64,000 bases of DNA, from the NCBI RefSeq assembly GCF_002192415.1, contig NZ_CP021780.1, positions 4,650,001 to 4,714,000 on the forward strand. Reading direction: 5' to 3'. The notes beneath the pieces were generated by a model. It was not told where the DNA came from. It searched no databases and was given only the letters and a program-made list of their open reading frames with translations. The stretch's first letter is position 1. The number at the start of each line of letters is the position of its first letter. Positions 54,842 to 63,490 of the stretch are shown piece by piece. Source of the stretch: Paenibacillus donghaensis (GTDB taxonomy: Bacteria; Bacillota; Bacilli; Paenibacillales; Paenibacillaceae). The position numbers were made by a program, and so were the translations under genes.

Positions 54842-55465
54842 CTATTCGCGCGCCTTGATTCTCCGGCTGCGTTTGCGCAGATACAGCGCTCCGAGCACAA
54901 CGAAGCCGACAGCCAGCAGCACATAGACCACATTGGAGTACACATTCATGTAGGCTCCGATATCCTCCCAGGATTCGCCCAATGCTGCGCCGATGAACAC
55001 AAGCAGCACGTTCCAGCCCAAGGTGCCGATGGTGGTGAACAGCATGAATACGCCGAACTTCATTCCCGACATGCCTGCAGGGATCGAGATCAGACTGCGG
55101 ACCAGCGGAATCATCCGGCAGAATAACACCGTCCAATAGCCGTATTTGTCAAACCAGGCGTCGGCTTTATGAATATCCTTCTTGCTGATGCGGATGATGC
55201 CGCCCCAGCGGTCCACCAGCCGCTCCATCCGGCTTACATCAAGCAGCCGCCCGATATAGTAGAGGATGACCGCGCCCAGCAGCGAACCGCCGGTAGCTGC
55301 CAGAACTACGCCAGTTATAGTCATGCTGGACGTAGTCGTCATGAACCCCCCGAACGGCAAAATGACCTCCGAAGGAATCGGCGGGAAAACATTCTCCAGG
55401 GCCAGCATCAGAAAAATTCCGAGGTAACCAAAATGCTCCATAAAATCGGTAATCCAAACTTTCAT
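54842..55465 (-). CDS. DedA family membrane protein
   Basis: A 207-residue protein with the SNARE-associated/VTT domain: ENVFPPIPSEVILPFGGF (residues about 24-41) and CRMIPLVRSLISIPAGMSGM (about 117-136), which contain the conserved acidic and Arg residues of the family, then helices and a very basic tail (LRKRSRRIKARE). DedA proteins are implicated in undecaprenyl phosphate translocation and in resistance to cationic peptides. It precedes uppP by about 65 bp on the same strand and the two may be co-transcribed. Confidence 0.93.
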   Translation of the reverse strand: MKVWITDFMEHFGYLGIFLMLALENVFPPIPSEVILPFGGFMTTTSSMTITGVVLAATGGSLLGAVILYYIGRLLDVSRMERLVDRWGGIIRISKKDIHKADAWFDKYGYWTVLFCRMIPLVRSLISIPAGMSGMKFGVFMLFTTIGTLGWNVLLVFIGAALGESWEDIGAYMNVYSNVVYVLLAVGFVVLGALYLRKRSRRIKARE

Positions 55466-55482
55466 TTCTTACCCCTCCGCAT

Positions 55483-57432
55483 TCAGATGAGATTCTTCTT
55501 CAGATTGCGCAAATAACGGCTGCGGATAAACAAGAAATACAATCCTTGGGCAGCCAGGTAGCCGGCAAGCACAGCCCCTGTTTCCGCGGCAATGGACAGA
55601 TAGAACAAACGCTGCAGGGCGATAAAAGCAAACAAACTGTGCAGCCCTGCCAGCAGGACCGGAACAAAAAAGAGCAGTGCCAGCTGCAGCGTAGCCATCC
55701 GGTCCAGCTCCTGGTCCGTAAAGCCCATCTTGGACAAGGTAGCATATTGCAGCCGGTCATGATCCAGATCGCTGTACAGCCGGAAATACAGGAAGCTGCC
55801 TGCAGCGATAAAAAACACCGTACCTACCAGCAAAGAGGCAAACAGCATGGTACTGTAGAGCGTCCGCTGAATCTCAAACAGGGTTCCGCTGACCACTATG
55901 GCATAGGGAGCATCACTTTCGTAAGCAAGTTTGCCCCGCTTCGCCAGCTCGGCGGCAATGCCAACCGTCTGTGGGAAGTCCTCCAGATAGAAGCCGCTGT
56001 AGCTGTCTGTCTGCACCGGCTCAATCTGCCGGTACAGCTCATCGCTGACCACCAGCCCGCTGAAATCGCCGCCATCCCGGCCGTCCAGCTCAGGCAGCAG
56101 GTATTCGGCGATTGGCACATGCCGGGTGTACCCGCCCTCACGGATGCTAAGACCCTGCTGCAGAGTGTACACCACCTTCTGCCGCCCGGGTGTCAGGCTG
56201 CGGTCGCGCTGGGAGCCAATCATGACCAGGCCTGTATCTCCGGCAAGCGGAGGCTCATCCGAAGTGAACCCCGCCTTCTGCAGCGCCAGCCTGTAGTCAC
56301 TATCGGATATAAGCGGCAGCCGCTCGGTGCGGTCCGGCCCGGTCTGCGAAGCTACGGCCGCGTACTTGACCTCCAGCGTCAGCTGCTCGAACGGAAGCCC
56401 CAGCTGCGCCAGCTCCTCCCGGATGCCGGCCAGCTGCTGCTGTGAGTCGGGACCTGCGTGAGCGCCTTTAGCCACAAAGCCCACCGCTGCCGGATAATCC
56501 AGCTTCAGCTCCCTGGACAATGTATGAATGGAAGCAAACACACCCACTGAGGTGAAGGAAATCGCCGAAACGATCGTCACCATAAACAGCATCCGTCCAT
56601 TGGTTCTCCAGCGGTAGGCCAGGCCGGTCAGCATAATCATATTCGTACGGTGCCACAGAAAGCGGCGCACATTCATGACCCGCTGCACGATATACAGGCT
56701 GAGCCGGGTATAAAAAAGGTACGTGCCCAGCACGGTTATAGCCACCACCGGAAACATCACCCGCTGCACCGAAGCCGCCGTCGCCGTTGAGGCCATCACA
56801 TACCCGCCCAGCAGCATGATTGCCGCCAGCAAGGGTCCCAGAGGCGATGTTGCCGGCTTCTCCTCCCCTTGCGGGTGCGGCCGGAACATGCGGGTAAGCG
56901 GCTTGTTGCCGATCAGCACGAAGGTGCACAGCGAGATCAGCATGAACAGCAAGGCGAAGCTGCTGACGGTGAGCACCGGGGCCTGCCAGGGCAGATAGAA
57001 GGGCAGCGAAGCCAGCCCCAGGAAACGGGCACCGATCATCAGGAACAGCTTGCCGAGCAGCATTCCAAGCACCGTACCAGTGAAGATCGCGGCGGAGCCG
57101 ATCAGCATATTTTCCAGAAAAACCATCTTATACAGCTGATGTCTCGTCATCCCGTGCAGCAGCAGCAGTCCGAACTCGGCCTTGCGCGAATGCAAAAAGG
57201 AACCCACAGACACCAGCACAAACAAGGAACAGAACAGATAAATAATGAATATTGCCACCATCATGGAGCGGGCTGCCATGTCCAGTACCAGATCGCCGGA
57301 CAAGTCCGGGTGATAGATAAACAAAGCGCACAGGAAGAACACCATCACCGAGAAGGCGCTGCTGACGAAATAAGCGGCATATTTGCGCTTGCTGCGGGTC
57401 ACATTTCTATAGGCGAACTGCCGAAAGTTCAT
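55483..57432 (-). CDS. BceB-type ABC transporter permease
   Basis: About 649 residues with the FtsX-like ten-helix BceB layout. It begins MNFRQFAYRNVTRSKRKYAAYFVSSAFSVMVFF. After six or seven helices a large extracellular domain of about 200 residues (about 320-530) precedes the last helices, which is where such permeases contact peptide antibiotics or their lipid II-cycle targets. The start at 57432 lies inside the ATPase gene (26 bp overlap) and is preceded by GGGAGGAG. It forms a flux-sensing and detoxification complex with the adjacent ATPase and kinase. Confidence 0.93.
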   Translation of the reverse strand: MNFRQFAYRNVTRSKRKYAAYFVSSAFSVMVFFLCALFIYHPDLSGDLVLDMAARSMMVAIFIIYLFCSLFVLVSVGSFLHSRKAEFGLLLLHGMTRHQLYKMVFLENMLIGSAAIFTGTVLGMLLGKLFLMIGARFLGLASLPFYLPWQAPVLTVSSFALLFMLISLCTFVLIGNKPLTRMFRPHPQGEEKPATSPLGPLLAAIMLLGGYVMASTATAASVQRVMFPVVAITVLGTYLFYTRLSLYIVQRVMNVRRFLWHRTNMIMLTGLAYRWRTNGRMLFMVTIVSAISFTSVGVFASIHTLSRELKLDYPAAVGFVAKGAHAGPDSQQQLAGIREELAQLGLPFEQLTLEVKYAAVASQTGPDRTERLPLISDSDYRLALQKAGFTSDEPPLAGDTGLVMIGSQRDRSLTPGRQKVVYTLQQGLSIREGGYTRHVPIAEYLLPELDGRDGGDFSGLVVSDELYRQIEPVQTDSYSGFYLEDFPQTVGIAAELAKRGKLAYESDAPYAIVVSGTLFEIQRTLYSTMLFASLLVGTVFFIAAGSFLYFRLYSDLDHDRLQYATLSKMGFTDQELDRMATLQLALLFFVPVLLAGLHSLFAFIALQRLFYLSIAAETGAVLAGYLAAQGLYFLFIRSRYLRNLKKNLI

Positions 57433-58177
57433 AACCGGCTCCTCCCAGCAAGGACAGCATATCAATAATGCTCTGGAAAAAAGCAGCGCGGCTGCTTCCC
57501 CGGTACAGTTCACTGTAGAACCGCCCGTCTTTGATAAAAATCACCCGGCGGCAAAAGCTTGCCGCCACGGCATCATGGGTCACCATCAGCACCGTAGTTC
57601 CTTCCGCCTCATTGACGTCCGTCAGCCTCTGCATGACCTCGGATGCGGCCCGGGAATCCAGGCTGCCCGTCGGCTCATCCGCCAGAATCAGCGAAGGCCG
57701 GTGGATCATTGCCCGGGCAATGGCGACCCGCTGCATCTGTCCGCCCGACAGTTCGGAAGTGCGCCGCTCCAGCAGCTCCGCCAGCTCCAGCCGTACAGCC
57801 ACCTCCTGCAGCCGCTGCTCAATCTCCGGCACCCTTGCTCCGGCCAGCGTCAGCGGCAGCACGATGTTCTCCTCCACGCTCAGCGTATCGAGCAGATTGA
57901 AATGCTGGAACACGAATCCCAGCTCATGGCGGCGGAACAACGCCTTGTCCTTGCGGCGCAAGCGGTTCGGATCGCTGCCGCTGATCAGAATCTGGCCGGA
58001 GGTGGGCTGGTCGATGGTGGCTATGACGTTCAGGAGTGTGGTTTTGCCGCTGCCTGAAGGACCCATGATGCCCACGAATTCTCCCTTGTCCACTGCGAAA
58101 TCAATATGGGTCAGCGCGTGCGTCGACACCTTGCCTTCATATATTCTGGATAGATGATGAACCTCTAATATGGGCAA
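57407..58177 (-). CDS. BceA-type ABC transporter ATPase
   Basis: A 256-residue ATPase. Walker A is GIMGPSGSGKTTLLNVI (about 36-52), the Q-loop is in ELGFVFQHFNLLDTLSVEENI, the signature is TSELSGGQMQRVAIARAMI, Walker B is PSLILADEPTGSLDSR and the switch His is in TVLMVTHDAVAA. The start codon is TTG (58175-58177) with AAGGAG 7 bp upstream. It energises the BceB-type permease encoded next. Confidence 0.95.
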   Translation of the reverse strand: MPILEVHHLSRIYEGKVSTHALTHIDFAVDKGEFVGIMGPSGSGKTTLLNVIATIDQPTSGQILISGSDPNRLRRKDKALFRRHELGFVFQHFNLLDTLSVEENIVLPLTLAGARVPEIEQRLQEVAVRLELAELLERRTSELSGGQMQRVAIARAMIHRPSLILADEPTGSLDSRAASEVMQRLTDVNEAEGTTVLMVTHDAVAASFCRRVIFIKDGRFYSELYRGSSRAAFFQSIIDMLSLLGGAGYELSAVRL

Positions 58178-58259
58178 GGGAATGCTCCTTCTGTCGCTGG
58201 ATTGCCTTTATTATACTAACTGTAAACCTCTGCATCTATTTCTGAAACTTACAGTTACC

Positions 58260-59261
58260 TTACACAATTGTAAGTTGCCCTGTGTCCCGGAAGCAGATAC
58301 GCACCGTCGTGCCTACGCCAACCTCTGATGAGATCGTGACCTCATGGCCCAGCTTGCCGCAGATCTGTTTGACCAGATAGAGGCCCATGCCGGTAGATTC
58401 TTGAAAGCTCCGCCCATTGACTCCTGTAAAATAAGGATCAAACACCCGCGGCAGATCCCCCTGCGGAATGCCCACTCCCTCGTCGCGAATTTCCAGTACA
58501 GGCAGGTTCCCCTCCTGCAGGTAGCCGCGAAACACTATATTTTTGCCCGTCTCCACGGTGTAACGCACGGCATTCGTAATGAGCTGAGTCAGCACAAAGG
58601 AGAGCCATTTCTCATCGGAGGCCACGGATATGGCGCTCTCCATCTCAATGACAGGGAATACACGGTTGCGGATAAACAGCCGCTTCTGCTCGGAGGTCAC
58701 ACTGCGCACCAGCTTCGTAAGCTCCAGCCGCTCGACATAGAAGTCATGCTCGAATGTATCCAGACGGGCGGAGTAGAGCACGGTGTCCAGCCCTTTTTTG
58801 AGTCGGTCCAGCTCGTCTCCAATCGCAGTAAACGGCGGTCCGTCCTTGTCCTGAATGATCAGGTGGATGACCGACAGCGGGGTCTTCATCCCATGCACCC
58901 ACTGGTTGATGAAATGCACATGCTCCTCCAGCTTGTGGCGGTAGCTGTGCAGATCGTTTTTGTAGAGCCGGAACTGGTGGGCAAGCAGTCTGCGCAGGCT
59001 GTCCGCCAGCGGCGAGCTCTGGCTCGGCCCCCCTGAATCCTCAAGGGAAGAAGGCGTGCTCTCCATCCGCTCATAAAAAGAACGGTTGCTGAGGTAACGC
59101 GCCGCCAGATAGGCGATCAGCAGACAGGTGCTGAGCACCGCCGCATAGAGACTGACGTTCACACTGCTGCCGCCATCAAGCCGGTATACCAGGGTGACGA
59201 TCAGCAGTTGGGCAATATACACGGCGAGCAGCGGAAGCTGCTCTCTCAGAAATAATCTCAT
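58260..59261 (-). CDS. Intramembrane-sensing histidine kinase, BceS type
   Basis: A 333-residue kinase with two closely spaced helices at the N-terminus (about 12-30 and 37-58) and hardly any extracellular loop, so it probably does not bind the antibiotic itself but reads the transporter. The phospho-acceptor His is in FINQWVHGMKTPLSVIHLII near residue 124. ATPase boxes are VLTQLITNAVRYT, IRDEGVGIPQGDLPRVFDPYF and STGMGLYLVKQICGKLG. It overlaps the regulator gene by 4 bp (ATGA). Confidence 0.94.
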   Translation of the reverse strand: MRLFLREQLPLLAVYIAQLLIVTLVYRLDGGSSVNVSLYAAVLSTCLLIAYLAARYLSNRSFYERMESTPSSLEDSGGPSQSSPLADSLRRLLAHQFRLYKNDLHSYRHKLEEHVHFINQWVHGMKTPLSVIHLIIQDKDGPPFTAIGDELDRLKKGLDTVLYSARLDTFEHDFYVERLELTKLVRSVTSEQKRLFIRNRVFPVIEMESAISVASDEKWLSFVLTQLITNAVRYTVETGKNIVFRGYLQEGNLPVLEIRDEGVGIPQGDLPRVFDPYFTGVNGRSFQESTGMGLYLVKQICGKLGHEVTISSEVGVGTTVRICFRDTGQLTIV

Positions 59262-59959
59262 TCCTCATCCTCCCAATTGGGATACAGCCGGTAGCCCTGT
59301 CCGCGTACGGTCTGCAGGCCGTCCGTGATGCCAAGCGCAGCCAGCTTCTTGCGCACACGGGTAACGTAAACATTCAGCGTATTCTCATCCACAAAAGCCT
59401 GGTCATCCCATATTTTCTCCAGCAGCCGGTCTCGGGTGACCAGGATGCCGGATTTTTTCATCAGCTCATCGAGAATTTTGGCTTCGGTATGGCTGAGATC
59501 GATCTTTGTCTCTCCCCGCGTCAGGCTGAGCCGCTCCACGTCGAGCGTCATTCCGCCTACACTCAGGCTCCGTTCATTGTTGCTACCCGCATAGGTGCCG
59601 TAGGCGCGGCGCAGCTGGCTTTTGATCTTGGCCATGGCAATCTCGTAGTCGAACGGCTTGGTGATGTAATCATCCGCCCCGTTCTCCAGTGCCATTACCT
59701 GATCCATCTTGCCGTCGCGGGCAGACAGGAACAGAATCGGACAGGTGGAGATACCGCGAATCTGGCGGCACCAGTAGTAGCCGTCGTATTTCGGCAGATT
59801 GACATCCAGCAGCACCAGATGTGGCGCAAATGCCTCAAACTGCTGGCGCACCTGTTCAAACTGCTCCACCGCCTGGGTTTCGTAACCAAATTTATGTAGA
59901 TAGTCCTGCAGCAGCGCTACCAGGCCACGGTCGTCTTCGATAATGAATATTTTGAACAT
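59258..59959 (-). CDS. OmpR-family response regulator, BceR type
   Basis: About 233 residues. The receiver (FKIFIIEDDRGLVALLQDY, phospho-Asp in LVLLDVNLPKYDGYYWCRQIR, Lys in NGADDYITKPFDYEIAMAKI) is followed by an OmpR winged helix (LSHTEAKILDELMKKSGILVTRDRLLEKIWDDQAFVDENTLNVYVTRVRKKL). The start at 59959 has GGAGG 7 bp upstream; the ATG two codons earlier is too close to it. It is the first gene of the Bce-type operon and should activate the transporter genes when peptide antibiotics block the lipid II cycle. Confidence 0.95.
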   Translation of the reverse strand: MFKIFIIEDDRGLVALLQDYLHKFGYETQAVEQFEQVRQQFEAFAPHLVLLDVNLPKYDGYYWCRQIRGISTCPILFLSARDGKMDQVMALENGADDYITKPFDYEIAMAKIKSQLRRAYGTYAGSNNERSLSVGGMTLDVERLSLTRGETKIDLSHTEAKILDELMKKSGILVTRDRLLEKIWDDQAFVDENTLNVYVTRVRKKLAALGITDGLQTVRGQGYRLYPNWEDEE

Positions 59960-59976
59960 TGGCATGCCTCCGGTCA

Positions 59977-60037
59977 CAGTCCTAACTCGGACTGAGGGGT
60001 ATAGCCCATCATATATACAGGCTGGGAGAATAGTCAA
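59977..60037 (-). promoter_or_regulatory. Promoter of the Bce-type operon with a leader dyad
   Basis: TTGACT (60032-60037), 18 bp, TATGAT (60008-60013) on the minus strand. A perfect dyad CAGTCC-N6-GGACTG (59977-59994) follows in the 5' untranslated region; it could be a small hairpin or an operator. Confidence 0.55.
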
Positions 60038-60104
60038 ATTGGGGGGCGGGGTGTTGGGAGATGAGGATGAGGTGGTGGGGGCGTGAGACGAGGCGCGGAG
60101 GGCG

Positions 60105-60415
60105 CTTGAGACGGAATGGCGAGGGTGGCGGCTCGGCGGCTCGGCGATGAAGCCTATGCCCGTTCGAGAGTAAATTAAGGGATTTATCCTTTATTTTTTT
60201 CACTTTTAGCCGATTCCGGCTTAAAATAAGGGATTTATCCCTTACTTTTCTTGCATTTGGCTGATTCAGACATAAAATATGGGATTTATCCCTTATTTAT
60301 GTCTCAGGTAACCAGGATGGATGTTAATTACGAGACTTGGCTGATATTCCACACACAACAGTACCGTAGACGCACATTACTATAACAAATCCGCTTCTCA
60401 TCACACCTCTTCGCC
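60105..60415. repeat. Repeat island, copy A, with three tandem units of about 51 bp
   Basis: Three tandem units begin near 60173, 60224 and 60276, each containing AAGGGATTTATCC(C/T)TTA, a palindrome. They are followed by CAGGTAACCAGGATGGA, a CACACACAACAG block and ATAACAAATCCG. The whole order recurs at 60955-61157 (copy B) with only one of the palindromic units. Noncoding. Confidence 0.8.
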
Positions 60416-60420
60416 ACGTA

Positions 60421-60878
60421 CGCACCATTCAAAGGCATTTTTGCCTCTCATTTCATCCAAACTGCCACCTCCGCACACTTCAAAGGCATATTTGCCTCTC
60501 ATTCCGCCTACATCGCCACTTCCGCACCATTCAAAGGCATATTTGCCTTTCATTCCGCCCACATCGCCACAATCGCACCATTCAAAGGCATATTTGCCTC
60601 TCATTCCGCCCACATCGCCACCTCCGCACCATTCAAAGGCATTTTTGCCTCTCATTTCATCCAAACTGCCACTTCCGCACCATTCAAAGGCATATTTGCC
60701 TTCATTCCGCCTACATCGCCACTTCCGCACACTTCAAAGGCATTTTTGCCTCTCATTCCGCCGACATCGCCACTTCCGCACCATTCAAAGGCATTTTTGC
60801 CTCTCATTCCGCCCACATCGCCACTTCCGCATACTTCAGAGGCATTTTTGCCTCTTATCTCTTCCGCATCGCTGCATT
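60421..60878. repeat. Minisatellite: nine tandem 51-bp units
   Basis: Units start at 60421, 60472, 60523, 60574, 60625, 60676 (50 bp, one base short), 60726, 60777 and 60828 (degenerate). The unit carries CCATTCAAAGGCAT, TTTTGCCTCTCATTCCGCC and ACATCGCCACTTC. AGGCA-TTT-TGCCT forms a small hairpin in each. Two sequence types alternate (ATTTCATCCAAACTG versus ATTCCGCCCACATCG). Because 51 is a multiple of three, frames stay open on both strands as 17-residue repeats, but no start signal or domain supports translation and the 50-bp unit breaks every frame. A tenth isolated unit is at 61158-61208. Confidence 0.92.
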
Positions 60879-60954
60879 CGAGCAGCAGTTCTCGCCGCAC
60901 ACCAGTTAAAGCGTGGCCGGGGTGAGCTCTAGGCGGTGGGGGAGCTCAAAAAGC

Positions 60955-61245
60955 ATAACGGCGAGAGTGGCGGCTGGGTGGCGAAGAAGCTTATAATGAC
61001 TGTTTGAGTTTGAATTAAGGGATTTATCTCTTATTTATGTAACAGGTAACTAGGATGGACGTAACTTATGGGGATGGCTGATATTACACACACAACAGTT
61101 GCCGCAGTGCACATTTCTATAACAAATCCGTCCCTCATCCCCTCATATAGTCACTTCCGCGCCATTCAAAGGCCTTTTTGCCTCTCATTCCACCCACTTC
61201 GCCGCTTCCGCTCAGCAGTTCTCACCCTACACCAGTAAACCCTTG
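60955..61245. repeat. Repeat island, copy B
   Basis: Repeats the order of copy A: a GGCGAGAGTGGCGGCTGGG block, AATTAAGGGATTTATC, CAGGTAACTAGGATGGA, CACACACAACAG, ATAACAAATCCG, then one unit of the 51-bp minisatellite (61158-61208) and CAGCAGTTCTCACC...ACACCAG, which matches the end of the first array at about 60883-60907. The two copies therefore arose by tandem duplication of a module followed by unequal expansion. Confidence 0.8.
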
Positions 61246-61285
61246 TTACTTTAACAACACTTCTACATCAATATACGCCTTAATC

Positions 61286-61743
61286 TTACATTGCTACTTC
61301 ATCAGGTGCAGCCACGCTCGTATCAATCAGGGGCATGGGCGGGGTGAAGGCGGTATCGGCGTTCTGCAGCAGCCAGCGGTTGAAGTTCCGGTGATCCTCC
61401 ACCGCTTGCGCGCTCCAGCCCCGGGCCAGCAGTCTGTGCGCTCTGATCTCGTCTTCACAGTACAAGCCCACAAATATCGGCTGAAAGTGCGCCTTCAGTA
61501 CCATCCGCTCGAACTCCTCAGCATGAAGGTTCCGCACAGAATGGTCAGCCTGCCGCTTACGGTCATTTGATCGGCGACGTGAAACCATACATTTTTGATC
61601 AGATCCCAGTCGTCCATAAGACCAGGCAGCTGGTCCAGATCGAGAATAATATGCTCGGGACAGAGTCGCAGCAGCTCTGGAATTACTGTTGTCTAACCGG
61701 ACCCGGAGGCCCCTGTAATAAGCACTATCGGTTGTTTAGCCAA
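61286..61743 (-). pseudogene. P-loop nucleotide-binding/kinase-like gene, inactivated
   Basis: Reconstructed as 152 residues from a TTG start at 61743. Frame 1 reads LAKQPIVLITGASGSG, then TAG (61693-61695) where the Walker A Lys should be, then TTVIPELLRLCPEHIILDLDQLPG. Near 61522 a base is missing and the frame changes to AEEFERMVLKAHFQPIFVGLYCEDEIRAHRLLARGWS...EDHRNFNRWL. One added G restores a continuous frame apart from the stop. The family resembles small AAA/nucleotide-kinase-type proteins. A single A-to-T change in the Lys codon would account for the stop. It borders the minisatellite island. Confidence 0.8.
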
Positions 61744-61776
61744 CTATTCCACTCTGTTCTCCATTTATTTATAGCA

Positions 61777-61815
61777 GCAAAAAAGCCGTGGATGAACATC
61801 GTTCACCCACGGCTC
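61777..61815 (-). terminator. Terminator of the TIGR00266 gene
   Basis: AGCCGTGGGTGAAC / GTTCATCCACGGCT stem followed by TTTTTTGC, 20 bp after the stop. Confidence 0.92.
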
Positions 61816-61833
61816 TCCCCGCAACCATCCGTT

Positions 61834-62628
61834 CTACCGGCCATCCAGCAGATTGCCCAGTCCGCCGAGGATGCTGCCTTCTTCCTTGCGCCCGGCATTG
61901 CCGGCCGCGGACAGGATGCGGTCCGCCATCCGGCTGAACGGCAGCGACTGCACCCAGACCTTGCCCGGTCCGCGCAGGGTGGCGAAGAACAGGCCCTCGC
62001 CGCCGAACAAGGCGGTTTTGACCCCTTTGACCATTTCAATATTGTAATCCACTGATGAGGTCATCGCCACCAGACAGCCGGTATCGAGTTTGATCGTCTC
62101 CCCGGGCTGCAGCGTACGCTCCAACACATAGCCGCCGGAGTGGGCAAAGGCCAGGCCGTCACCCTCCATTTTTTGCATAATAAAACCTTCCCCGCCAAAA
62201 AAACCAGCCCCCAGCTTTCGCTGGAACTCAATGCCGATTGACACGCCTTTGGCCGCGCAGAGGAAGGAATCCTTCTGGCAGATGATTTTGCCGCCGTACT
62301 GCTGGAGGTCGAGGGGGATGATTTTGCCCGGATAAGGGGCTGCAAAGGTCACACTCTTACGTCCATAACCTCCACTGTGGGTAAATACGGTCATGAACAA
62401 GCTTTCTCCGGTCAGCAGCCGTTTGCCTGCCCCCATCAGCTTGCCCACCAGCCCGCCGCCTCTGGCGCTTCCGCTGCCGTCGCCAAAAATCGTCTCCATC
62501 GTGATCTCCGGGTCCATCATCATGAAGCTGCCCGCTTCGGCAATTACACTTTCGCCTGGATCGAGCTGTACCTCCACACACTGAATTTCCTCACCCATAA
62601 TGACATAATCGATCTCATGAGCACTCAT
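61834..62628 (-). CDS. TIGR00266/AIM24 family protein
   Basis: About 264 residues, a beta-rich protein of the AIM24/TIGR00266 family. It begins MSAHEIDYVIMGEEIQCVEVQLDPGESVIAEAGSFMMMD and has Gly-rich repeats (FGDGSGSARGGGLVGKLMGAGKRLLTGESLFMTVF, GFFGGEGFIMQKMEGDGLAF, LFGGEGLFFATLRGPGKVWVQSLPFSRMADRI) typical of the pseudo-threefold fold. The biochemical role is unknown. The start at 62628 has AGGAGG 9 bp upstream. It is monocistronic. Confidence 0.92.
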   Translation of the reverse strand: MSAHEIDYVIMGEEIQCVEVQLDPGESVIAEAGSFMMMDPEITMETIFGDGSGSARGGGLVGKLMGAGKRLLTGESLFMTVFTHSGGYGRKSVTFAAPYPGKIIPLDLQQYGGKIICQKDSFLCAAKGVSIGIEFQRKLGAGFFGGEGFIMQKMEGDGLAFAHSGGYVLERTLQPGETIKLDTGCLVAMTSSVDYNIEMVKGVKTALFGGEGLFFATLRGPGKVWVQSLPFSRMADRILSAAGNAGRKEEGSILGGLGNLLDGR

Positions 62629-62734
62629 CCCGCTATTCCTCCTTGTTGGCACTTCAAACTTTATACGCCCTTAACCTGCCTGTGGTTGCGCATGATTCCG
62701 GCCATCTCAGCGAACCGGCAACCGTTCATATGAC

Positions 62735-62776
62735 ATAAGAAAAAAGCCAACTCTTATAATAAGAGCTGACTTTAAT
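62735..62776 (-). terminator. Terminator of yitT
   Basis: AGTCAGCTCTTA / TAAGAGTTGGCT stem, then TTTTTTC, 50 bp after the yitT stop. Confidence 0.88.
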
Positions 62777-62824
62777 CTAAGTATAACTGCGTAAAAGGAG
62801 CAGGGTTCCCTAGCTGACAAGGCT

Positions 62825-63490
62825 TCAATGTACATCCTGTGCCTGGCCCAGCTTCTTCTGAAGCTTCGGTACCTTGACCAGCTTGGGTCTGCCGAGGGAA
62901 GTTGTAAAGGTAATCACATAGCCTGCTACGACTACGGCCATCACCGTGTACATGGTTTCCTTCAGCGGCATATAGAACAGAGACAACGCCAGTACGACAA
63001 CATCCATAATAATAAACACTGTACCTACCTTGATTCCCTTCCATTCACTGATCAGCAGCGATAGAATATCGTCACCGCCGCTCGCCCCGCCGCCACGCAG
63101 GACCATACCCGCTCCTAAACCTGTAAGTATACCGGACAACAATGCCGCCAGCGGCAGATTATCCTGCAGATTTATGACGAATCCGGAATAACGCTCCATC
63201 AGACCGTAGAACAATGTAAAGGCTCCTACTGAAATGAAGGTATGACAGACGAACGTTTTTCCTTTGTAGAACATTGCAATTAAGAGTACGGGTATATCCA
63301 GCACAAGAATGGTGATGGAAGGCGAAATCCCCAGTACATACTTGCCGAGCAGCGACAGGCCTACGAATCCGCCCTCGGTCAGATGATTCTGATAATTGAT
63401 GTGGTAATAGGTAAAAGCAAGCAAAAAAGTTCCAAACAAAATGACTGTCAAGCGGAGTAAAGCGTGTACCCCGTTCTTGTGTTTCCTCAT
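62825..63490 (-). CDS. YitT family membrane protein
   Basis: A 221-residue integral membrane protein of the DUF161/YitT family with five predicted helices (about 10-28, 43-60, 65-85, 108-130, 150-170) and the conserved loop LTGLGAGMVLRGGGASGGDDILSLLI near residue 122-147. The usual C-terminal DUF2179 cytoplasmic domain is missing or very short (about 40 residues), compared with about 280 residues in typical members. Function is unknown. Confidence 0.88.
   Translation of the reverse strand: MRKHKNGVHALLRLTVILFGTFLLAFTYYHINYQNHLTEGGFVGLSLLGKYVLGISPSITILVLDIPVLLIAMFYKGKTFVCHTFISVGAFTLFYGLMERYSGFVINLQDNLPLAALLSGILTGLGAGMVLRGGGASGGDDILSLLISEWKGIKVGTVFIIMDVVVLALSLFYMPLKETMYTVMAVVVAGYVITFTTSLGRPKLVKVPKLQKKLGQAQDVH

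Noticed and set aside
60421..60878. CRISPR array
   Set aside because: The units are contiguous 51-bp tandem repeats with no unique spacers, and no cas genes are present.
60441..60932. Repeat protein of 163 residues (plus strand) or 109 residues (minus strand) encoded by the minisatellite
   Set aside because: Both strands are open merely because the period is a multiple of three; a 50-bp unit breaks frames, and there is no ribosome binding site or signal peptide.
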